This document shows, piece by piece, positions 33,186 to 41,060 of a stretch of 49,666 bases of DNA. Each line of letters opens with the position of its first letter. Position 1 is the stretch's first letter. The stretch is from the NCBI GenBank assembly GCA_051867925.1, contig JBJDZI010000072.1, positions 1-49,666 of the forward strand, given 5' to 3'. The DNA comes from CAKSQF01 sp051867925. GTDB taxonomy: Bacteria; Bacillota; Clostridia; Oscillospirales; CAG-272. A program made the translations under genes and the position numbers. A model generated the notes under the pieces. The model saw only the letters and a list, made by a program, of their open reading frames with translations. It ran no database searches and was not told where the DNA came from.

Positions 33186-35453
33186 ATGTATAATCCGACG
33201 TACGGAACGGGCGGCACTGCTGCACCTTCCCGCAGACCGAATCCCATCTTCAATCAGATCCGAAAATATGTGATCCTCGGCACAGGCATCTTCTCGATGT
33301 TTCTGTCCTTCATTCTGTTTTTCGTCCCCTTTTGCACTGATGAATATTTGGACAAATCGCTGATTCCTATTAGTGTAATGTCTTTTCAATCGAATGCCAT
33401 CGTGAATCTGGTGGTTTTTCTCGTCTTACTGCTGTGCTGTGGGGGCAGTTTGATTTGCTTTTTGAACAGTTTGAAGAGTTTTACCAAAAACGTAGCAAAA
33501 TTCGCCGCCAAAACCCAGACCCTCATCGCCGTAAACGCCCTGATTACAGGTCTTTACTATGCGGCAGGCGTGGTGTACTGTACCGTTTGCAATTACAAAA
33601 CGGCAAGATACAGTTGCGTTGGCAGTATCGTTCCGTTCCTGTTGGTAGCGGCAACTGCCATTCTCTACGCCTTTATGGTGCGCGGGCTGGATACAGGTGC
33701 AGATCGGCGCATGGATAAGGCGCTGAAGGGTGCGCGGATAGAGTTTTACATCTACGGTACGGCTGCCGCTCTTTTGACCGTCATTGCCTGCCTGTCCAAT
33801 GTTCTGCTGGTGACTGTTGAGGGCTTTACGGGTTCCATCAAGATCAATGGCTTTAGACTGTTGACCTCTTACAATAGTCAATCGGCGGGATTTCAACTTC
33901 TGGCGTTCTTACTGCTGGCGATTCTGATGATCAATGTCGGACTGATTCTGGCGTCTACGGTTTCCATGATCAGCCGTTCCAAACTGTTCTACCGTCTGAC
34001 GCTGGCGGAGATGTTTTTTGCAGGCGTTTCCTCTTTGCTGATCGGTCTGTTCGGAAAATATTACGAGATCGTGCAAAAACTGAACGAAGACATCGTTCTG
34101 TCGTTGATCGGTAAATATTTGGATCTAAGTAGCATGAATTTTATCTACAAGGTAAAAAGCCAAGCGTTTCTTTGGTTCTTGCTGGTGGCGGGCGTGATTC
34201 TGGTGACCTTGATCCGCAAGCCCTATACCCGCGGTACGATGGGAGAAGCTGTGATTGCCGTAAACGGAATTCCCGGCGGCATGAGCGATAGTCCCGAAAC
34301 GGGCAATATTCCCGATGCTCCGCTTCCTACCAAATTCGAGAGCGATCCCTGTCCCGCCTTTACCGAACTGGACAGCAAGGTCAATGTCTATCGTCACGAG
34401 CTGGAAATGGTACAGATGTCGGCGTTTGAGGCACCCACCTTGCCCGGACTGGTGCAGTTTGTAGTGACCTACGCCCGGGATTCCCGTCTCCATCTTTCCT
34501 ATACCGCCGCTGACATCGCCGCCTTCATCGCAGGACTGGGATCTACGAAACTTACCATTCTGCAGGGGATGAGCGGTACGGGTAAGACCAGCCTGCCCAA
34601 GATCTTTGCCGAAGCGTTATTGGGTAATTGCGATATCGTGGAGGTCGAATCCTCTTGGCGTGACAAAAACGAGCTGCTTGGCTATTACAACGAGTTCAGC
34701 CGAACCTATACACCCAAAAAATTCACCCAGGCACTCTACAAAGCCCGACTGAACCCCGACCGTCTGACCTTTATCGTGCTGGACGAGATGAATCTGAGCC
34801 GCATCGAGTATTATTTCTCCGATTTTCTGTCTTTGATGGAGAACGAGGAACATAAGCGGGAGATCAAACTGCTGAATGTGGGTTTGTTCCGAAAAGCAGA
34901 AGGGAAGTTATCTCCTTATTTGGGGCTGACGGACGGTCACACCATCAAGATTCCCCCAAATGTCTGGTTTATCGGTACCGCCAACCGGGACGAAAGTACC
35001 TTTGAGATCAGCGACAAGGTCTATGACCGTGCGCACACCATGAACTTCAACAAGCGTGCGCCCAAGGTTACCATGCTCCGCGATCCGATCCCGCCCCGCT
35101 ATCTGGCGGTCAATGAGCTTTGCCGTTTATTGGAAGAGGCAAAGACAAGCGTTCGCTTTGATATCGAGACCTCTGTGGTCATCCGTGCGGTGGAGGAACT
35201 GCTGGCACCGTATAATATCTCCTTCGGTAACCGCATCGCCAATCAGATTGAGTCCTTTGTCCGGATTTACGCGGCTTGCTTCGCTCCCTCCGATGCCATC
35301 ATTAACGAGGCGGTGGAGACCATCCTGCTGAGCAAGGTGGTCAGCAAACTGGAATTTAAGAGCATTGACAACAAAGCACAGTTGGCGGCAGAATTCGAGC
35401 GGCTGGGACTGCTTCGTTGCAGTGAGTTTATTCTGCGGCTCAACGAGGATTGA
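33186..35453 (+). CDS. membrane-anchored McrB-type AAA+ ATPase (eight N-terminal helices)
   Basis: A 755-residue protein with two parts. Residues ~28-344 contain about eight transmembrane helices (near 28-50, 71-93, 112-135, 147-167, 186-210, 236-262, 271-291, 327-344), which I do not recognise as a known transporter. After a linker, residues ~440-650 are an AAA+ domain of the McrB/dynein-related group: Walker A GMSGTGKTS (461-469), Walker B FIVLDEMN (D533, E534), sensor 1 GTANRDEST (597-605) and YDRAHTMNF with a likely arginine finger. A C-terminal helical lid follows. The start at 33186 (MYNPTYG) uses AAAAGGAG 12 bases upstream; an ATG at 33162 has no site. The partner gene starts two bases after the stop. 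A role in defence or stress is inference. Confidence 0.85.
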   Translation: MYNPTYGTGGTAAPSRRPNPIFNQIRKYVILGTGIFSMFLSFILFFVPFCTDEYLDKSLIPISVMSFQSNAIVNLVVFLVLLLCCGGSLICFLNSLKSFTKNVAKFAAKTQTLIAVNALITGLYYAAGVVYCTVCNYKTARYSCVGSIVPFLLVAATAILYAFMVRGLDTGADRRMDKALKGARIEFYIYGTAAALLTVIACLSNVLLVTVEGFTGSIKINGFRLLTSYNSQSAGFQLLAFLLLAILMINVGLILASTVSMISRSKLFYRLTLAEMFFAGVSSLLIGLFGKYYEIVQKLNEDIVLSLIGKYLDLSSMNFIYKVKSQAFLWFLLVAGVILVTLIRKPYTRGTMGEAVIAVNGIPGGMSDSPETGNIPDAPLPTKFESDPCPAFTELDSKVNVYRHELEMVQMSAFEAPTLPGLVQFVVTYARDSRLHLSYTAADIAAFIAGLGSTKLTILQGMSGTGKTSLPKIFAEALLGNCDIVEVESSWRDKNELLGYYNEFSRTYTPKKFTQALYKARLNPDRLTFIVLDEMNLSRIEYYFSDFLSLMENEEHKREIKLLNVGLFRKAEGKLSPYLGLTDGHTIKIPPNVWFIGTANRDESTFEISDKVYDRAHTMNFNKRAPKVTMLRDPIPPRYLAVNELCRLLEEAKTSVRFDIETSVVIRAVEELLAPYNISFGNRIANQIESFVRIYAACFAPSDAIINEAVETILLSKVVSKLEFKSIDNKAQLAAEFERLGLLRCSEFILRLNED

Positions 35454-35455
35454 GT

Positions 35456-37021
35456 ATGCAGAACGAGACACGCACCGATAGAGCCGTCTTTTGCATGGAT
35501 GACGATGTTTTTGCGCCTTTGGTGGAGTTTGCACAGGAGGCGACTAAGAGCGGGAAGATCACCTACGATCAATTTGACGCCGCTACCGTACATCGGGTGA
35601 ACCTCTTCGTTTTGCGGGAAAACTTCGATTTTCAAGGGCTGGAGGCGACACTTGACCGCATTTTGCGGGAACTTCCCGCCATCAAACGGATTTTCGCCCG
35701 CCCGATCATCCGCCTGCGGGACAGCGATGCCATCCTGCCCGTAGAATCGGTGCAGGTGGTGAACAACAGAACCATCGCCCATGCTTCGGTACACAGCGAG
35801 CAATGGGAGAATATCACTGAAGAGGGACTCCTTCCGCGCAAATTGCTGACCGTGCAGAACGAGGATCACTACGCCATCTACGAAAATCTGGCGTTTGCCC
35901 GCGCCATCAATATCATCCTGCAGTTCGTAGGGCGAAATATGCGGGAACTGGTGAATTTGCTCTACGCCGATCGGGATATGCAGTTCAATCTGCTGGAGCG
36001 GCTGAATCACATCGAGTATTTTCTTGCCATCGGAAAACTGCACATCGGTTATGTGCGGGATTATGACAAATACCGTACCGCCGCCGACCGATGCTTGGAC
36101 AAACTCCTCTTTATCGACCGCGTGATCCGCGCCAGACTGGGCAGTCCCGTTTACCGCAAATGTAAGCAGTACAAGGGCGCGTTGACTTTGAAAAAGACTA
36201 ATGTCTTCCGGATGCACAAGGATTATCACCGCATCTATCTTCTGCTGAAGTGGTTTGCGGATGAAAAGATCGGCACACCAGACGAAGAAATCGCGCCGTC
36301 AGCATCGGGCGAGAGTTACGGTATTTACTGCGCCATGCTGACGCTGTTCGCGGCGGGACATTTTAATTTTCATTTTGACTCCACACAGACGATTGATTTC
36401 TACCGTCTTCGGCAGACGGCGAGCTTTGCGGAATGGACATTGTCTTTGGAGACCGTGGTCTGCGGTGGCATTTCCGCTCTGCGGATCAGCCTTGCCAAGG
36501 ATCGCATTTATCGGATTCTTCTGCTCCCCGCAACCCATTCGGAAGCGGGAAAAACGGCGCTGCAACTCTTTCGAAGAGGAGTAGAGGCGGACGAATACCG
36601 GATGCTGACGCCGACGGAGTCGGATAGCGGGCAGATCTGCATCAGCATTCACGATGTAGAATCCTTCCGCAGATTGCAGCAGATTCTGCTACGCGGGATG
36701 ATCTACGCAGACGAGCAAAGATCGGTCTGCCCCTTCTGTGGCGGCTTACTGACTCTTTCGGACATGGGAGCGGACAAGAAGTGCCGCGAATGCACGGCTT
36801 GCCGAACGGTGATCCGCGATCGCATCTGTCCCGACACGGGAAAGAATTTTGCCGAGACCGCCATCAAGAACTTCCGCCCGAGCAAACCTGTCGGTGAATC
36901 CACCAGACGGGACAGCTTGCTTTACGCCCGCTACATGGAAGCACAAATGCATTTTCGCAACATTACTGCGCTGGACGATGTCGGCAAATCCCTTTGTCCC
37001 CATTGCGGCAAAGCGCATTGA
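35456..37021 (+). CDS. partner of the AAA+ ATPase: uncharacterised protein with C-terminal zinc ribbon, DUF2357/McrC-like by context
   Basis: A 521-residue soluble protein. The N-terminal ~400 residues are mixed alpha/beta with no motif I can name firmly. HYAIYENLAFARAINIIL and YHRIYLLLKWF recall positions in DUF2357-type partners of McrB ATPases, but the usual nuclease signature (PD-D/E-x-K) is not evident. Residues ~425-458 hold CPFC, CREC, C449 and C458, a zinc ribbon. The last residues add CPHCGKAH (C514, C517), a second possible zinc site. The start ATG is two bases after the ATPase stop, with GAGGA overlapping the upstream end, so the pair is translationally coupled. It could be the effector or substrate-recognition subunit of the membrane ATPase. 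Confidence 0.75.
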   Translation: MQNETRTDRAVFCMDDDVFAPLVEFAQEATKSGKITYDQFDAATVHRVNLFVLRENFDFQGLEATLDRILRELPAIKRIFARPIIRLRDSDAILPVESVQVVNNRTIAHASVHSEQWENITEEGLLPRKLLTVQNEDHYAIYENLAFARAINIILQFVGRNMRELVNLLYADRDMQFNLLERLNHIEYFLAIGKLHIGYVRDYDKYRTAADRCLDKLLFIDRVIRARLGSPVYRKCKQYKGALTLKKTNVFRMHKDYHRIYLLLKWFADEKIGTPDEEIAPSASGESYGIYCAMLTLFAAGHFNFHFDSTQTIDFYRLRQTASFAEWTLSLETVVCGGISALRISLAKDRIYRILLLPATHSEAGKTALQLFRRGVEADEYRMLTPTESDSGQICISIHDVESFRRLQQILLRGMIYADEQRSVCPFCGGLLTLSDMGADKKCRECTACRTVIRDRICPDTGKNFAETAIKNFRPSKPVGESTRRDSLLYARYMEAQMHFRNITALDDVGKSLCPHCGKAH

Positions 37022-37029
37022 AGTTCATT

Positions 37030-37125
37030 TAGAGCTTCGCCCCAAGCCTCACCAAGAACCTTTTTGAAAAAAGGTTCTTGGAATTCCCAAAACTTTTATT
37101 AAGGGCGGCAAATACTGCCGCCCAA
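37030..37125 (+). repeat. GGGGC/GGCGGCAA repeat, copy e
   Basis: AGCTTCGCCCC, CACCAAGAACCTTTTTG with its complement AAAAAAGGTTCTTGG, GGAATTCC, and a shortened GGCGGCAAATACTGCCGCCC palindrome, nine bases after the zinc-ribbon gene stop. Confidence 0.78.
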
Positions 37126-37148
37126 TCTTTATATCGGTACAAACCAAA

Positions 37149-37182
37149 GGGACTGCCTCAAAATCCAATTTGAGACAGTCCC
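37149..37182. terminator. hairpin between convergent genes
   Basis: A 14-bp stem with one mismatch (GGGACTGCCTCAAA with TTTGAGACAGTCCC) and a six-base loop. It sits between the convergent zinc-ribbon and ddh genes. The T-runs are poor, so it may act as a general 3' barrier. Confidence 0.55.
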
Positions 37183-37214
37183 ATATTAAGTTTCGGAGTC
37201 ATGCCCCATGCGAT

Positions 37215-38201
37215 TTACAGCAGGGTAGCGATTAGTTCATCGTAAGACTTGGGAGAGAGATATGCGGGCGGTACATCGAAGACGGTCTTGCAACCGACTG
37301 CGCCTGCGGTGTGCATCCGATAGGCGGCGCGGGCGTAGGCAACGATCACCGAAGCGGTGAACTCGGGGTTGGAGTCCAACTTCAGACTGTACTCGATGAC
37401 ATGGGTGTTCTCACTGTTCAAACCGGTTTTGCCGGAGCGGATGACAAAGCCACCGTGGGGAATGCCGCTGTGATCGCGTCTTAGCTCTTCTTGGGAGATG
37501 AAGTGAACGGTGGTGTCATAGTCAGCGAAATAGTTGGGCATCTCTTTGATCTCGCGCTCGATGCGGGCAAGATCCGCGCCCTCTTCAGCTACCACGAAGC
37601 ACTCGCGGGTGTGCTTTTCGCGGGTGGTCAGCGCGGGCGCGGAGCCGTTTCTGACCGCTTCCAGCGCGGAGTCTACGGGGATGGTGTACTGCTTGGCATC
37701 GGCAACGCCCGCAATGCGGCGGATCGCGTCGGAATGACCTTGGCTGACACCCTTGCCCCAGAAGGTGTAGTCTGCACCGTCGGGCAGGAACGCACCTGCA
37801 TAGAGACGGTTCAGCGAGAATGCACCGGGATCCCAGCCAACCGAAATGACAGCCAGATTTCCGCCCTCTTTAGCGGAGGCATCCACATTGGAAAAGTGAG
37901 CGGGCACCTTGGCGTGGGTGTCGAAAGAGTCGATGACGGTGAAGTGCTTGGCAAGCTCAGGGGTCTGAACGGGAAGATCGGTGGCACTGCCTCCGCACAG
38001 GATCATCACGTCGATCTGATCCTTGTAAGAAAGCACATCTGCGGTGCTGACCACAGGCACGCCTTCGGTAGCGATTGTCAGGGTAGAGGGATCGCGGCGA
38101 GTAAAAACTGCCGCAAGAGTCATGTCAGGATTTTGGCGGATGGCGCTTTCAATGCCTCTGCCGAGATTTCCGTAGCCGTAAATGCCGATTCTGATGTTCA
38201 T
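37215..38201 (-). CDS. ddh: meso-diaminopimelate D-dehydrogenase
   Basis: A 328-residue NADPH-dependent enzyme converting tetrahydrodipicolinate plus ammonia directly to meso-diaminopimelate, the one-step branch of lysine and peptidoglycan precursor synthesis. The Rossmann loop is GIYGYGNLGRGIE. Family motifs include LCGGSATDLP, DSFDTHAK, SVGWDPGAFSLNR, FWGKGVSQGHSDAIR and PHGGFVIRSGKTG. Length and order match Corynebacterium and clostridial Ddh. The ATG at 38201 follows AGAAAGG. It is monocistronic with its own promoter. Its presence implies that other lysine genes (dapA, dapB) lie elsewhere. Confidence 0.97.
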   Translation of the reverse strand: MNIRIGIYGYGNLGRGIESAIRQNPDMTLAAVFTRRDPSTLTIATEGVPVVSTADVLSYKDQIDVMILCGGSATDLPVQTPELAKHFTVIDSFDTHAKVPAHFSNVDASAKEGGNLAVISVGWDPGAFSLNRLYAGAFLPDGADYTFWGKGVSQGHSDAIRRIAGVADAKQYTIPVDSALEAVRNGSAPALTTREKHTRECFVVAEEGADLARIEREIKEMPNYFADYDTTVHFISQEELRRDHSGIPHGGFVIRSGKTGLNSENTHVIEYSLKLDSNPEFTASVIVAYARAAYRMHTAGAVGCKTVFDVPPAYLSPKSYDELIATLL

Positions 38202-38263
38202 AGGTGAACCATACCTTTCTTTTGAAGAAGCGGAAGACCGTCCGCTTTTGTGAATATAGGGGT

Positions 38264-38292
38264 ATTATAGCACTTTCCGGCGTTATTTGCAA
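38264..38292 (-). promoter_or_regulatory. sigma-A promoter of ddh
   Basis: Minus-strand TTGCAA (38287-38292) and TATAAT (38264-38269), 17-bp spacer. The ~60-base leader contains an AAGCGGA/TCCGCTT hairpin of unknown role. The 328-base gap to the divergent LURP-one gene otherwise holds only that gene's promoter. Confidence 0.78.
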
Positions 38293-38409
38293 GGTTTTGC
38301 AATGAATTTTTGATTGTTATAAGTGAAAATTTTTCGTGACCGATCCTGTAAACAGCGGGATAGCCGCATCTGATCCGCCCCGGCCGCGTGAGTGCAATCG
38401 ACCAACCTC

Positions 38410-38438
38410 TTGACAGTTTCCTTCATCTGTGCTACACT
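38410..38438 (+). promoter_or_regulatory. sigma-A promoter of the LURP-one gene
   Basis: TTGACA (38410-38415) and TACACT (38433-38438), 17-bp spacer, giving a leader of ~85 bases. Confidence 0.75.
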
Positions 38439-38529
38439 ATTCGCAGGATGGTTCGCAGAAGGCAATACTGCGAATCTAACGAACAAATCTGTTAAAACCA
38501 CCCAAACCGACACCGAAAAGGAGCAGACC

Positions 38530-39006
38530 ATGAATTTATGTATTGAACAAAAACTTTTTACCTGGGGCGATCAGTTTTCGATCTACGACATCAACGGCAA
38601 CGTGGCGTACTATGCGAAGGGGGAAATCTTCACCTTCGGCAAAAAACTGCATATTTTCGATCCTTCGGGATACGAAGTGGCATATATCGAGCAAAAACTC
38701 TTTTCTTTTCTGCCCAAATACTATATTCACCGTTCCGGCAGAGGAGAGATTGCCGAGGTAGTGAAGGAATTTACCTTCTTCCGTCAGGAATACAGCGTCC
38801 GTCCCATGGGCTGGAAGGTGTGCGGCGATATCTTTGCCCACGAATACGAGATATGGGCGGGCGGTCTGCCCGTGGCGGCGATCTCCAAGGACTGGTTCCG
38901 CTGGGGAGATGCATACGAGATCAATATCGGCGCAGGCGCAGATCCCGTAATGGCACTGTCGGTAGTGCTGGTAATCGACGCCTGCATCGACGCCCAGCAG
39001 GACTGA
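38530..39006 (+). CDS. LURP-one-related/YxjI family protein
   Basis: A 158-residue soluble protein of the LURP-one (DUF567, YxjI) family, related to Tubby-like phospholipid scramblases. A 12-stranded barrel wrapping a helix is expected. Recognisable parts are LCIEQKLFTWGDQFSIYDI, GEIFTFGKKLHIFDP, KYYIHRSGRGEIAEVVKEF and a final hydrophobic helix DPVMALSVVLVIDACID. Bacterial members have no established function. The ATG at 38530 follows AAAAGGAG; longer in-frame readings run into the promoter. It is monocistronic. Confidence 0.87.
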   Translation: MNLCIEQKLFTWGDQFSIYDINGNVAYYAKGEIFTFGKKLHIFDPSGYEVAYIEQKLFSFLPKYYIHRSGRGEIAEVVKEFTFFRQEYSVRPMGWKVCGDIFAHEYEIWAGGLPVAAISKDWFRWGDAYEINIGAGADPVMALSVVLVIDACIDAQQD

Positions 39007-39012
39007 GGAGAT

Positions 39013-39180
39013 TGTGTTGGGGCTTCGCCCCAAATTCCGGCAGGAATCTTCCCCCAAGAAGGTTCTTGCACTTTCAAGAACTTTGATAAAGGGCGGCAAG
39101 TACTTGCCGCCCATTTGAAAAAGTTCTTTGCCCTGCTTTCTTGGGGAAAGCGGGTAGGGTTTGGGGCAAAGCCCCGATAT
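39013..39180 (+). repeat. GGGGC/GGCGGCAAGTACTTGCCGCC repeat, copy f (complete, with inverted ends)
   Basis: The most complete copy. It starts TTGGGGCTTCGCCCCAAA and ends TTTGGGGCAAAGCCCCGATA, so the ends are inverted repeats that are each also palindromic. Inside are CCCCCAAGAAGGTTCTTGC, AAGAACTTTG, the perfect GGCGGCAAGTACTTGCCGCC, and CTTTCTTGGGGAAAGCGGG. Confidence 0.82.
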
Positions 39181-39245
39181 AAAAATATGGATAAATTCCA
39201 TTCTCTCGGGAAATACTAAGCAAAACGATTCTCGGGAGGCATAGT

Positions 39246-39920
39246 TTGGATATTCTCAAAGTGATTCTCACGTCGCTGTTGTCGGCGGCATCGCTGTTTG
39301 TGATTGCCAAAATCATGGGGCACAGGCAGATCGCACAACTGGACTTTTTCGACTACATCACAGGTATCACCATAGGCTCGATTGCCGCAGAACTGGCAAC
39401 CGAACTGGAAAAACCGTTCAAGCCGCTTCTTGCCATGGCGGTTTACGGTGGGATCTCGGTGGCACTCAATTTGTGTACCAATCAATTTCCAAAATCCCGC
39501 AAATATATCAACGGCACGCCCACCATTCTTCTGAAGGACGGCAAACTCTACCGCAAAAACCTCAAAAAAGCCAAGCTCGATCTGTCCGAATTTATGGTCA
39601 TGTGCCGTGAGCAGGGCTATTTTGACCTATCCGACATAGGAACGGCGATTTTCGAGCATAATGGAAAACTGTCTGTCCTGCCCAAGTGTACAGCACGCCC
39701 TGCCACGCCTGCCGATCATGGACTGAATCCGCCCGAGGATCACATCTGCACCGAACTGATCATGGACGGTCGCGTATTGGAGGAGAATCTGAAGCGTATG
39801 GGGCTGGATCTGACATGGCTTTCCAAAGAATTGAAGGCGCAGGGTTATCGGGATGTGAGAGAAGTGTTTTTGGGCGTGTGCGATGCCGATCTGAAACTGA
39901 CATTGTTTGGGATGGAATAG
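39246..39920 (+). CDS. DUF421 family membrane protein (YetF-like)
   Basis: A 224-residue protein of the DUF421 family (YetF, YdfR, YcaP), whose members in Bacillus have been linked to sporulation and stress but lack a firm biochemical role. Two to three N-terminal helices are followed by the conserved LDFFDYITGITIGSIAAELA segment. A cytoplasmic domain follows with GTPTILLKDGKLYRKNLKKA and FMVMCREQGYFDLSDIGTAI, and a C-terminal domain. The start is a TTG at 39246, supported by GGGAGG six bases upstream; no ATG fits. A terminator follows. Confidence 0.9.
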   Translation: MDILKVILTSLLSAASLFVIAKIMGHRQIAQLDFFDYITGITIGSIAAELATELEKPFKPLLAMAVYGGISVALNLCTNQFPKSRKYINGTPTILLKDGKLYRKNLKKAKLDLSEFMVMCREQGYFDLSDIGTAIFEHNGKLSVLPKCTARPATPADHGLNPPEDHICTELIMDGRVLEENLKRMGLDLTWLSKELKAQGYRDVREVFLGVCDADLKLTLFGME

Positions 39921-39934
39921 AATAGCGATTTTTT

Positions 39935-39964
39935 GAACCGAGCCGGAGGGCTCGGTTCTTTTTT
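39935..39964 (+). terminator. intrinsic terminator of the DUF421 gene
   Basis: A perfect 10-bp stem (GAACCGAGCC with GGCTCGGTTC), four-base loop and six T residues, 14 bases after the stop. Confidence 0.93.
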
Positions 39965-40033
39965 GACAAAAGGGAAGTGATTTTTCATTTTGTACCGTAT
40001 CCTCGTCAAAACCGACCGAATACTACCGTTCTC

Positions 40034-40062
40034 TTGCAATTTCATCGAACTTTGTATATAAT
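40034..40062 (+). promoter_or_regulatory. sigma-A promoter of the LytTR-DUF3021 pair
   Basis: TTGCAA (40034-40039) and TATAAT (40057-40062), 17-bp spacer, giving a very short leader of about 17 bases. Confidence 0.78.
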
Positions 40063-40085
40063 GGGCTTACAAGGGAGGGAGTCTA

Positions 40086-40526
40086 ATGAAATTCAAACTC
40101 ATCATTGATCGGGATCGTCCCGAGGAGGTGCAGGTGTACGCGCACAGGGAAAACCGCCTGACCCGCGCTATTGAGCGACTGTGCGAGGAGGATGCCGTCC
40201 GTCTCATCGGTTATCGGGACAGGGAGATGATCCCGCTGAATCTGTCCGATGTCTGCTGTTTTGTAGTGGAGAACAACAAAATCTACGCACTGACATCCGT
40301 GGACAAGCTGCAACTCAAATGCCGTCTCTACGCTTTGGAAGAAACACTGCCCGACGGATTTGTCAAACTCAATCAGTCCTGCATTGCCAATCTCAGCAGA
40401 ATCGAACGCTTCGATGCATCCTTTGCGGGAACGCTGACCGTTCGGTTTCAAAACGGCTATACCGACTATGTATCCCGCCGAAATCTCAGAAATGTGAAAG
40501 AAAGGTTAGGAAAATCACATGAATAA
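40086..40526 (+). CDS. LytTR DNA-binding domain regulator
   Basis: A 146-residue transcription factor without a receiver domain. The C-terminal ~95 residues are a LytTR domain: VCCFVVENNKIYALT, GFVKLNQSCIANLSRIERF and VSRRNLRNVKERLG. The N-terminal ~45 residues form the short cap seen in LytTR proteins paired with DUF3021. Such pairs act as small regulator-antiregulator units in which the membrane protein holds or senses for the LytTR factor; target genes often include the pair itself or transporters. AGGGAGGG precedes the ATG. The 3' end overlaps the DUF3021 gene by eight bases. Confidence 0.92.
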   Translation: MKFKLIIDRDRPEEVQVYAHRENRLTRAIERLCEEDAVRLIGYRDREMIPLNLSDVCCFVVENNKIYALTSVDKLQLKCRLYALEETLPDGFVKLNQSCIANLSRIERFDASFAGTLTVRFQNGYTDYVSRRNLRNVKERLGKSHE

Positions 40527-40947
40527 ATATCTCAAAAGCTTTTTGCATCGCGGACTCCTGTTCGGTGGCTTCGGACCCGTGATCGTGGGTATCGTGTACG
40601 CCGTACTGGAGCAGACACTCCCCGCATTTTCTCTAAACGGAACTGAGGTCTGCATCGCCATCGTCTCCACTTATTTGCTGGCGTTTTTGCAGGCTGGCGG
40701 GAGCGTATTCAATCAGATCGAACATTGGTCGCCGGTCAAATCACTGCTTTGCCATTTCAGTCTGCTGTACGTAACCTACGTACTGTGCTATCTGCTCAAC
40801 AGATGGATTCCTTTTCGTCCGGAGATCATCGCCCTCTTTACCGCTATCTTCGTGGTCGGTTATTTCGTGATTTGGCTGACAGTTTGGCTGAGCGTCCGTG
40901 CAGTCGGCAGGAAGCTGAACCGTATGCTTGCCTCCGATCCGCAATAA
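40519..40947 (+). CDS. DUF3021 family membrane protein
   Basis: A 142-residue protein with four transmembrane helices, starting MNKYLKSFLHRGLLFGGFGP, typical of DUF3021. The helix pair around VCIAIVSTYLLAFLQAGGSVF and LCHFSLLYVTYVLCYLLN and the C-terminal VVGYFVIWLTVWLSVR match family members, which nearly always follow a LytTR gene, as here. It probably controls the activity of the LytTR protein at the membrane. It overlaps the preceding gene by eight bases. Confidence 0.9.
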   Translation: MNKYLKSFLHRGLLFGGFGPVIVGIVYAVLEQTLPAFSLNGTEVCIAIVSTYLLAFLQAGGSVFNQIEHWSPVKSLLCHFSLLYVTYVLCYLLNRWIPFRPEIIALFTAIFVVGYFVIWLTVWLSVRAVGRKLNRMLASDPQ

Positions 40948-40975
40948 AAACTGCGGCAGGCTTTCACCTGCCGCA
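40946..40975 (-). terminator. intrinsic terminator of the Rieske oxidoreductase gene
   Basis: A 9-bp stem (TGCGGCAGG with CCTGCCGCA) and six-base loop. On the minus strand it is followed by TTTTTAT, whereas on the plus strand it is not, so it serves the minus-strand gene ending at 41061. It lies just after the DUF3021 stop. Confidence 0.8.
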
Positions 40976-41060
40976 ACTCCCGGCAAATGCCATGGCGCAA
41001 GAGTTTCTTCGTGCCATCGTCAACGATAACTCTTTTCCTGCATAATTCAAATATAAGTTT

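Noticed and set aside
35456..37021. PD-(D/E)xK nuclease motif in the AAA+ partner, as expected for McrC-like proteins.
   Set aside because: No convincing spacing of PD, (D/E) and K residues was found by eye in the region where it should lie; a remote, degenerate fold cannot be excluded without structure prediction.
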